From NCBI GenBank assembly GCA_903835145.1, contig CAILMA010000443.1, positions 1 to 6,955 on the forward strand: a stretch of DNA of 6,955 bases. Direction: 5' to 3'. The notes beneath the pieces are model-generated. The model worked only from the letters and a program-made list of their open reading frames with translations. It searched no databases and was not told where the DNA came from. The DNA is from an uncultured Bacteroidota bacterium. GTDB taxonomy: Bacteria; Bacteroidota; Bacteroidia; Chitinophagales; Chitinophagaceae. A program made the translations under genes and the position numbers. Every line of letters begins with the position of its first letter. Position 1 is the stretch's first letter. Shown piece after piece: positions 1 to 5,160 of the stretch.

Positions 1-2
1 CA

Positions 3-1070
3 ACAAAAAAAATCAACCGCATTTTATTAGACCATAGTACCAGCCACACAGTTGATATCGGTATAAATGACGAGAAGATCCCGGTTTATGGTGTAAGTAT
101 AGAGCCTGAGAACGGGATTGTAGTGGATAATTTTTCATTTAGGGGCATCACAGGTATAGAATTGGGCAAACTTGACTCTTCGTTCCTAAAGGCAGTGCAA
201 GAAGAAAACACCTATGACCTTGTGGTAATGGAATATGGGGCTAATCTCATGTTCAGACCCGATGACAGCGACTACAGCTGGTTTCAAAAACACATTATCC
301 CCGTTTTCAGAAAATTGCAACAAGCTATGCCAAATGCAGAATTCCTGCTGATAAGCACATCCGACAGGGCATTCAAATATGGCGACAACTGGCAAACTGC
401 GAAGGGTATTAATAACCTGGTGAGGAGCCAGGCGGAAGTGGCCTACGTTAATGGGTCCGCTTTCTTCAATATGTACAAAAGCATGGGAGGTGCCGGTACC
501 ATTGTGCGCTGGGCTGACAGCTGTAGCCCGTCCCTTGCCAACAAAGACTATATTCACCCTAACCAGAGAGGTGCAGAAATATTGGGTAATATTCTATTTG
601 ATGCCTTCATGAAAGACTATAGCAAAGCATCAGCTGAAGAAGTGCAGAAAGAAAATTACACCATCACACCCGCTAAAACCATTGTTGATAAAACAACCAA
701 CCTGGAGTGGTACGTGGCTGAAGACAAAAACTACACGTGGGATGAAGCTGTGGAATGGGCAAAGAACCTCTCCGTCAATAATTCAAAATGGGCATTGCCA
801 ACGCCTGACCAACTGCTTACGCTTTATAATAGTAATTACACGGCGGGTAAGGGTTATGACCTGAAGGGGGTTCCTGTAAAGGCAAAAATGAGCTGTGTCT
901 TCAGGCAGATAGGCCATGGCGCAAGCGCCTGGACCAACCAGGACGCCGGACCGCAGAAAGCCTACGCAGTAAACCTAAATCAGGGGAAAAAAGTAGAAAC
1001 CGTAAAAACAGAAACAAGCTACCCTATCCGGGTGCTGGCCGTAAGGAAGGTAAATTCTCAAAACAATTAA
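3..1070 (+). CDS. SGNH-hydrolase-like protein with C-terminal DUF1566 domain, 5' end missing
   Basis: The frame is open from the left edge (first full codon at position 3) to TAA at 1068-1070, giving 355 visible residues; the true start lies outside the window. The GTG at 123 is internal, because the homologous-looking sequence continues upstream of it. Visible SGNH blocks are the glycine-rich VDNFSFRGITG (about 120-155), the block III-like YGAN (Asn codon 243-245) and the block V-like DYIH (Asp 546-548, His 555-557), which would supply two catalytic residues. The Ser-bearing block I is expected upstream and cannot be checked. From about position 660 a second module starts, with IVDKTTNLEW, a Trp-x-Leu-Pro motif (WALPTPDQL) and a C-terminal IRVLAVRK. 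This pattern is typical of DUF1566/Lcl C-terminal domains, often found on surface proteins. With the MBOAT gene following closely, I infer an extracytoplasmic acyltransferase or esterase acting on envelope glycan. Family calls are fairly sure; the substrate is unknown. Confidence 0.8.
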   Translation, partial: TKKINRILLDHSTSHTVDIGINDEKIPVYGVSIEPENGIVVDNFSFRGITGIELGKLDSSFLKAVQEENTYDLVVMEYGANLMFRPDDSDYSWFQKHIIPVFRKLQQAMPNAEFLLISTSDRAFKYGDNWQTAKGINNLVRSQAEVAYVNGSAFFNMYKSMGGAGTIVRWADSCSPSLANKDYIHPNQRGAEILGNILFDAFMKDYSKASAEEVQKENYTITPAKTIVDKTTNLEWYVAEDKNYTWDEAVEWAKNLSVNNSKWALPTPDQLLTLYNSNYTAGKGYDLKGVPVKAKMSCVFRQIGHGASAWTNQDAGPQKAYAVNLNQGKKVETVKTETSYPIRVLAVRKVNSQNN

Positions 1071-1102
1071 TATCAATATAAAAATTGGATTTTAGTCTGA
1101 AA

Positions 1103-2593
1103 ATGCTGCCCGAGTTCGACCTGTCTGCCTTCCTGCAGCAGTTTCTTTACGATGCAAAAAATCCGCTGTTGTTCAACAATGGCTTTTTTGTTTACTTCTT
1201 CGCCGTATTCATAAGTCTCTATTATCTTTTTCGCAACTATAGCCTCGTAAGGAGTTTTATAGTGAGTTTGTTCTCCCTTTATTTCTTTTACAAGGCCAGC
1301 GGATATTTCGTTGGTTTGGTGCTCATATCGGCTGTAGCCGACTATGCCCTTTCCAACCTTATTTACATGCAAAAGAGAAAGTTCTGGAAACATGTACTCC
1401 TTGGTTTTAGTATTATCATCAACCTTGGAATGTTGTTCTATTTCAAGTACACCAACTTCTTTATTGCTTTTAGCAATGGCTTCCTTGCCACCCATATTAA
1501 TCCGCTTAATATTTTATTGCCGGTTGGTATTTCTTTTTATACGTTCGAGAACCTCAGTTATACAATTGATGTTTACAGGGGCGAATTTGTTCCGGAAAGG
1601 AAATTCATTCATTACCTGCTCTTTCTATCCTTTTTTCCCAAATTAATGATGGGCCCCATAGTAAGGGCAAAGGACTTCATACCCCAGCTGCATAAGCCTT
1701 ACAACATCAACCAAAATGATTTTGCGAAGGGCTTCTACCTGATTGTTTCCGGCTTGTTTAAAAAACTGGTGATTTCAGACTACCTCACGCTTAATCTCGT
1801 GAACTATGTTTTTGATAACCCATCACTGCACACCGGGCTGGAGTGCCTGATGGCCCTGCTGGCTTATGCCATTGTCATCTATTGCGATTTCAGCGGCTAT
1901 AGCGATGTAGCTATTGGCGTTGCAAGGTGGCTTGGCATTACTATTCCACCTAACTTCCTGTCCCCTTACCAAAGCAAGACCATCACGGAATTTTGGAGGC
2001 GCTGGCATATTTCCCTTTCCAGCTGGCTGAAGGATTACCTGTACATCTTCTGGCTGGGTGGCAACAGAAAGGGAAAATTCCGCACTTATATACATTTGTT
2101 CATTACAATGCTCCTGGGCGGGTTCTGGCATGGTGCCAACTGGACCTTCATTGCCTGGGGTGCCATGCATGGTAGTGCACTTGCTATTCATAAGATATGG
2201 ATGGAGATGACAGGAAACGCCTTTAAGCGAATCAACAACACCATTATATACAATGGACTTGCTCAATTGCTGACGTTTCTTTTCGTTTGTTTCTGCTGGA
2301 TCTTCTTTAAGGCCACGAGTTTCAAAATTGCGACAGATATGATTCACCAGATCTGTTTCAATTTCTCTTTTGGCGTTTGGCCCGAGTTCTGGGACAACTA
2401 TCATAACGTAATGTACCTGATGCTGCTGGGCTACCTGCTGCATATCATACCTGATAAAATGCCGGATATTGTAATACCAAAATTGCAAAAAGCACCAATG
2501 GTAGCCTATATCGCCGTATTTTTGATCTTCCTGGTTATCTATTCCCTATTTAAGTCAAGTACACCAGTTATGCCTATTTACTTGCAGTTTTAA
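1103..2593 (+). CDS. MBOAT family O-acyltransferase (AlgI/DltB-like)
   Basis: This is a polytopic inner-membrane protein of 496 residues, the usual size for the AlgI/DltB branch, with about ten hydrophobic segments. Family landmarks in order are LLPVGISFYTFENLSYTID (about 139-157), YCDFSGYSD (about 261-269), FWRRWHISLSSWLKDYLY (about 298-315) and GGFWHGANW (about 340-348). The last carries the invariant MBOAT histidine (His343, codon 2129-2131). Such enzymes take an acyl group from a cytoplasmic donor and pass it through the membrane to a periplasmic partner that acylates a polysaccharide. The SGNH-type gene 32 nt upstream is the likely partner, probably on the same transcript. I chose ATG 1103; a TTG at 1085 (in-frame stop at 1079) would add six residues and cannot be excluded. 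No Shine-Dalgarno sequence decides between them. The acyl group and acceptor glycan cannot be read from the sequence. Confidence 0.93.
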   Translation: MLPEFDLSAFLQQFLYDAKNPLLFNNGFFVYFFAVFISLYYLFRNYSLVRSFIVSLFSLYFFYKASGYFVGLVLISAVADYALSNLIYMQKRKFWKHVLLGFSIIINLGMLFYFKYTNFFIAFSNGFLATHINPLNILLPVGISFYTFENLSYTIDVYRGEFVPERKFIHYLLFLSFFPKLMMGPIVRAKDFIPQLHKPYNINQNDFAKGFYLIVSGLFKKLVISDYLTLNLVNYVFDNPSLHTGLECLMALLAYAIVIYCDFSGYSDVAIGVARWLGITIPPNFLSPYQSKTITEFWRRWHISLSSWLKDYLYIFWLGGNRKGKFRTYIHLFITMLLGGFWHGANWTFIAWGAMHGSALAIHKIWMEMTGNAFKRINNTIIYNGLAQLLTFLFVCFCWIFFKATSFKIATDMIHQICFNFSFGVWPEFWDNYHNVMYLMLLGYLLHIIPDKMPDIVIPKLQKAPMVAYIAVFLIFLVIYSLFKSSTPVMPIYLQF

Positions 2594-2611
2594 AAGATTG
2601 ATGGGCCGGTC

Positions 2612-2650
2612 AAACAAAAGTCAAAAAATATTTTTTCACTTTTGTTTTTT
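2612..2650 (+). terminator. AT-rich palindromic terminator after the MBOAT gene
   Basis: Arms AAACAAAAGT (2612-2621) and ACTTTTGTTT (2638-2647) are exact inverse complements. They enclose one C/C mismatch (2622/2637) and a perfect 14-nt AT palindrome (2623-2636). The 3' arm runs into a T-rich tail to 2650. The position, 18 nt after the MBOAT stop, fits an intrinsic terminator, although the stem is AT-rich and therefore weaker than a GC-clamped one. The 3' arm overlaps the -33 element of the rplK promoter. Confidence 0.6.
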
Positions 2651-2674
2651 ACATTTTCTTTTTCCCTACCTTTG
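2642..2674 (+). promoter_or_regulatory. Bacteroidota-type promoter of rplK operon
   Basis: A TTG at 2642-2644 (as TTTG from 2641) is followed after 22 nt by TACCTTTG at 2667-2674, an exact match to the Bacteroidota -7 consensus TAnnTTTG. The spacing is at the long end of the known range. Transcription would start near 2680, leaving a leader of about 95 nt before rplK. This is the only strong promoter I see upstream of the four ribosomal genes. Confidence 0.7.
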
Positions 2675-2774
2675 CGCTCCAATTCTCATATTGCTCTTGT
2701 TATAAGTTTGCATTTGGAAGAGTTGTAATCCTGTAACAAGGAGTAACCAATTCGTTAACACCAAAAAAATTAAA
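2675..2774 (+). promoter_or_regulatory. 5' leader of rplK mRNA
   Basis: This is about 100 nt of non-coding leader with no ATG-initiated upstream reading frame. It contains a second exact TAnnTTTG match (TAAGTTTG, 2703-2710), but no TTG sits at a proper distance, so a second promoter is doubtful. Weak pairings such as CTCTT (2694-2698) with AAGAG (2718-2722) exist. An SD-like AAGGAG at 2738-2743 lies 31 nt before the start codon, too far to serve it. In many bacteria L1 represses its own operon by binding the leader; I could not identify a convincing L1-site mimic here. Confidence 0.4.
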
Positions 2775-3215
2775 ATGGCTAAAGAAATCAGTGGCTTTGT
2801 AAAGCTACAGGTAAAGGGCGGCGCAGCAAATCCCGCTCCACCAATCGGCCCGGCGCTCGGCTCAAAGGGCGTCAACATCATGGAGTTTTGCAAGCAGTTC
2901 AATGCACGCACCCAGGATAAAGCCGGAAAAATTCTTCCGGTAACCCTCACAGTTTATACCGATAAGTCTTTCGACTTCGTAATCAAGACTCCTCCTGCAG
3001 CAGTTCAGCTGATGGAGCTTGCAAAGCAGCCACACGGTTCAAAAGAACCAAACAGAATTAAAGTTGGTAAGGTAACCTGGCAACAGGTTGAAGAGATTGC
3101 CAAAGACAAATTGCCTGATCTTAACTGCTTTACACTGGAAAGTGCCATGAAAATGGTAGCAGGTACTGCACGTAGCATGGGTTTTACAGTTGAAGGCACC
3201 GCTCCATGGGCTTAA
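2775..3215 (+). CDS. rplK: 50S ribosomal protein L11
   Basis: L11 lies at the base of the large-subunit stalk, binds the GTPase-associated region of 23S rRNA, and takes part in factor-dependent GTP hydrolysis and the stringent response. The protein is full length (146 residues). The N-terminal domain includes the proline-rich stretch with Pro22-Pro23, the region where thiostrepton and micrococcin act in other species. A KTPPAA linker (71-76) leads to the C-terminal rRNA-binding domain with [16 protein letters not shown] and a VAGTARSMG motif (128-136). The start ATG is preceded by an A-rich stretch and no SD. It is the first gene of the four-gene block, 29 nt before rplA. Its codon use differs from its neighbours: Gly is GGC 7, GGT 4, GGA 1, whereas rplA has GGT 13, GGC 4, GGA 1. 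Confidence 0.98.
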   Translation: MAKEISGFVKLQVKGGAANPAPPIGPALGSKGVNIMEFCKQFNARTQDKAGKILPVTLTVYTDKSFDFVIKTPPAAVQLMELAKQPHGSKEPNRIKVGKVTWQQVEEIAKDKLPDLNCFTLESAMKMVAGTARSMGFTVEGTAPWA

Positions 3216-3244
3216 TTATCCACCTTATTTAAACATTTCACACA

Positions 3245-3934
3245 ATGGCAATTACTAAGAAAAGAAAAGCTGTAGAAGCTAAACTTGATAAAAATAAAAC
3301 TTATACGCTTGCTGAAGCATCAGCTTTAGTTAAGTCTATCAACCTTACTAAGTTTGATAGTTCAGTTGACGTTCACATCCGTTTGGGTGTTGATCCAAAG
3401 AAAGCTGATCAGGCTATCCGCGGAACGGTGAACCTGCCTCACGGTACAGGTAAGACCAAAAGAGTACTTGTATTATGCACACCTGACAAGGAAGCAGAAG
3501 CAAGAGCAGCAGGCGCTGACTTCGTAGGTCTTGAAGAATTTATTCAAAAAATTGAAAGCGGTTGGACAGATGTTGATGTAGTAGTTGCTACGCCATCAGT
3601 AATGCCTAAAATTGGTAAATTAGGTAAAATATTAGGTCCTCGTAACCTTATGCCTAACCCAAAAACTGGTACTGTAACCAACGATGTGGCTAACGCAGTT
3701 AATGAAGTAAAAGGTGGTAAAATTGCTTTCAAAATTGATAAAGCAGGTATCATTCATGCATCTGTAGGCCGCGTATCTTTCGCTCCTCAGAAAATAGCAG
3801 AAAATACTCAGGAGCTGATCAATACCCTTGTCCGCATGAAACCAGCTACCGCTAAAGGTGCCTATTTGAAAGGCATTAGCATGGCTGCTACCATGAGCCC
3901 AGGCTTAACTATTGATACTAAATCTGTAGCCTAA
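3245..3934 (+). CDS. rplA: 50S ribosomal protein L1
   Basis: L1 forms the mobile arm of the large subunit at the E site, helps release deacylated tRNA, and in many bacteria represses translation of its own operon. The 229-residue length is typical. Recognisable segments are [15 protein letters not shown] (36-50), [14 protein letters not shown] (64-77), the signature [15 protein letters not shown] (131-145), and a C-terminal KGAYLKG segment (204-210). The two halves of domain I flank the inserted domain II (about 70-155). The ATG follows rplK by 29 nt with no promoter visible between, so the two genes are very likely cotranscribed. Codon use is strongly biased, as in highly expressed genes. 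Confidence 0.98.
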   Translation: MAITKKRKAVEAKLDKNKTYTLAEASALVKSINLTKFDSSVDVHIRLGVDPKKADQAIRGTVNLPHGTGKTKRVLVLCTPDKEAEARAAGADFVGLEEFIQKIESGWTDVDVVVATPSVMPKIGKLGKILGPRNLMPNPKTGTVTNDVANAVNEVKGGKIAFKIDKAGIIHASVGRVSFAPQKIAENTQELINTLVRMKPATAKGAYLKGISMAATMSPGLTIDTKSVA

Positions 3935-3942
3935 AACAATTT

Positions 3943-3961
3943 AGCCTTTTAAAAAAAGGCT
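3943..3961 (+). other. Short hairpin after rplA
   Basis: AGCCTTTT (3943-3950) and AAAAGGCT (3954-3961) are perfect inverse complements around an AAA loop, beginning 9 nt after the rplA stop. No U-tract follows (GTGAAAAAAA comes next), so it is not a standard terminator. A second AGCCT at 3928-3932, in the last codons of rplA, could compete for AGGCT. It may act as an RNA 3' protector, pause site or part of an attenuator. Confidence 0.55.
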
Positions 3962-3984
3962 GTGAAAAAAATTCTTGATTAACA

Positions 3985-4036
3985 ATTTGAGAACTGCGGT
4001 AGTTTAGATTATCATCAAATCGCCGGATTGTCAAAT
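3985..4036 (+). promoter_or_regulatory. Candidate structured leader (L10-type autoregulatory site) before rplJ
   Basis: Nested pairings can be drawn: ATTTGA (3985-3990) with TCAAAT (4031-4036); GCG (3996-3998) with CGC (4021-4023); TTT-a-GAT (4003-4009) with ATCAAA (4014-4019) around a TATC loop. Stems are interrupted by asymmetric internal loops. The 3' end is 17 nt before the rplJ ATG. In other bacteria the L10/L12 complex binds a bulged hairpin of this kind upstream of rplJ and represses translation (family knowledge). Assigning that role here is inference. An alternative reading is a weak promoter, with TTG at 3975-3977 and TAGTTTAG at 4000-4007 (one mismatch). Confidence 0.4.
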
Positions 4037-4053
4037 ATTCAAATTTTAAAAAA

Positions 4054-4572
4054 ATGACACCAGCTCAAAAAAATGAAGTTATTGTTGCACTGAAAGAAAA
4101 ATTTTCTCAGTACGACAATTTTTATATCACTAATACCGAATCTTTAACGGTAGCACAGGTGAGCAAACTGCGTCGTCTATGCTTCGAAAAGAACGTAGAA
4201 CTGAAAGTTGCAAAAAATAGTCTCATCCAGAAAGCACTTGAAAGCTTTAACGATGCGAAATATGCAGGTCTTTATGAATCACTGAAAGGCGTAACTGCCC
4301 TTATGTTCTCTGATTCTCCAAAAGAACCAGCTATGATTCTTTCTGCTTTCCGTAAAGACCCAAAAAGCGCTGACAGACCAGTTCTGAAAGCTGCGTTAAT
4401 TGGCACTGATATCTTTACCGGCGATAACGAACTTTCTAATCTTACTAAGATTAAGACCAAGAATGAACTTATCGGTGAAGTTATCGGCTTACTGCAATCA
4501 CCTGCTCAGCGCGTATTGGCTGCATTGTTGCACCACCACGAAGGCGCTGCAGAAGCTGTAGCTGCAGAATAA
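4054..4572 (+). CDS. rplJ: 50S ribosomal protein L10
   Basis: L10 anchors the stalk: its N-terminal domain binds 23S rRNA next to L11, and its C-terminal helix carries the L7/L12 dimers. The protein is full length (172 residues). The N-terminal part has TNTESLTVAQVSKLRR (26-41) and the conserved VAKNSL segment (52-57). The end, from about residue 135 (KTKNELIGEVIGLLQSP), is the long amphipathic L12-binding helix, followed by an Ala/Glu-rich tail with a HHH stretch (160-162). The ATG sits in an A-run with no SD. The 119-nt gap from rplA holds a hairpin and a possible autoregulatory leader, so expression may be set separately from rplKA. Confidence 0.97.
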   Translation: MTPAQKNEVIVALKEKFSQYDNFYITNTESLTVAQVSKLRRLCFEKNVELKVAKNSLIQKALESFNDAKYAGLYESLKGVTALMFSDSPKEPAMILSAFRKDPKSADRPVLKAALIGTDIFTGDNELSNLTKIKTKNELIGEVIGLLQSPAQRVLAALLHHHEGAAEAVAAE

Positions 4573-4580
4573 AAACCAGT

Positions 4581-4620
4581 ATTCAGGTAATGCAGGCTTA
4601 GTCGCCAACGTTACTTGAAT
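4581..4620 (+). other. Two-tier stem-loop between rplJ and rplL
   Basis: ATTCAGGTAA (4581-4590) pairs with TTACTTGAAT (4611-4620) over all ten positions with a single G-U. The stem continues with a U-G and a G-C pair (4591-4592/4609-4610), then a 2x2 internal loop. A GGC/GCC stem (4595-4597/4604-4606) follows, capped by TTAGTC. No T-run follows it, so it is not a classic terminator. It starts 8 nt after the rplJ stop and ends 87 nt before the rplL start. A likely use is mRNA processing or differential stability or translation of rplL, whose product is needed in several copies per L10. Confidence 0.65.
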
Positions 4621-4707
4621 CAACAAAATCCGGCTTCCAAGTCAATATAATATTAAGTAATTTTTACAAACAATTTTTCACTTAAAACAATTTTAAAAAA
4701 TCATACA

Positions 4708-5082
4708 ATGGCAGACGTTAAAGCATTAGCCGAACAATTAGTTGCTCTTACTGTAAAAGAAGTACAGGAATTAGCTAACGTATTAAAATCAGATTACGGT
4801 ATCGAACCAGCTGCTGCTGCTGCTGTAGTTGTTGCAGGTGGTGGCGAAGCTGCTGCTGCTCCAGCTGAGAAAACATCTTTCAACGTAGTGTTGAAGAGTG
4901 CAGGTGCATCTAAACTTAACGTTGTGAAAATCGTTAAAGATCTTACTGGTCTCGGACTTAAAGAAGCGAAAGAACTCGTTGACGGCGCTCCTAAAAACGT
5001 TAAAGAAGGTATCAGCAAAGGCGAAGCTGAAGATATCGCAAACAAACTTAAAGAAGCAGGCGCTGAAGTTGAAATCGCTTAA
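4708..5082 (+). CDS. rplL: 50S ribosomal protein L7/L12
   Basis: L7/L12 forms the flexible multi-copy stalk that recruits translational GTPases. The 124-residue length is typical. The N-terminal dimerisation and L10-binding domain spans about 1-33 ([19 protein letters not shown]). It is followed by an Ala/Gly-rich hinge (about 34-56) encoded by two runs of GCT codons. The globular C-terminal domain includes [20 protein letters not shown] (69-88), the helix that contacts elongation factors. Gene-level codon bias is strong. The 135-nt gap before it holds a long hairpin and an A/T-rich stretch lacking a clear TAnnTTTG promoter. A strong terminator follows; rpoB, the usual next gene, is absent. 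Confidence 0.98.
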   Translation: MADVKALAEQLVALTVKEVQELANVLKSDYGIEPAAAAAVVVAGGGEAAAAPAEKTSFNVVLKSAGASKLNVVKIVKDLTGLGLKEAKELVDGAPKNVKEGISKGEAEDIANKLKEAGAEVEIA

Positions 5083-5104
5083 TTCCTGTCTTTATATTAT
5101 TATT

Positions 5105-5140
5105 AAAAATAAGCAACTCTTTCGGGTTGCTTATTTTTTT
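5105..5140. terminator. Bidirectional intrinsic terminator between rplL and the sulfotransferase gene
   Basis: A perfect 13-bp stem is formed by AAAAATAAGCAAC (5105-5117) and GTTGCTTATTTTT (5126-5138). It can extend by U-G and C-G to leave a TTTC loop, and T-runs follow to 5140. Because the 5' arm begins with A5, the minus-strand transcript also ends in a T-tract. The element can therefore stop both rplL and the convergent gene, whose stop codon is 21 nt away. Confidence 0.9.
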
Positions 5141-5160
5141 ATGCTATAATGCCTTTCGAC

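Noticed and set aside
186..557. A 123-codon minus-strand frame inside the SGNH-like gene
   Set aside because: The plus-strand frame carries the SGNH motifs; the antisense frame has no family features.
1073..1495. A 140-codon minus-strand frame at the start of the MBOAT gene
   Set aside because: It is a charged, low-complexity translation of antisense sequence; the plus strand encodes the N-terminal membrane segments.
1823..2488. A 221-codon open frame on the minus strand across the MBOAT gene
   Set aside because: It lies wholly antisense to a clearly conserved MBOAT coding region, has no recognisable domain, and its composition is what the opposite strand of a hydrophobic gene gives.
2703..2710. 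Second TAnnTTTG match (TAAGTTTG) in the rplK leader as an additional promoter
   Set aside because: No TTG element sits 17-23 nt upstream; the nearest candidate is 28 nt away and is already the -7 element of the first promoter.
4655..4707. A separate promoter directly before rplL
   Set aside because: TAATTTTT resembles the -7 box only partly, and there is no TTG at the proper distance; the AT-richness alone explains the match.
4811..4860. GCT triplet repeats in rplL as a phase-variable tract
   Set aside because: They encode the normal Ala-rich hinge of L7/L12; triplet changes would keep frame, and such runs are ordinary in this gene.
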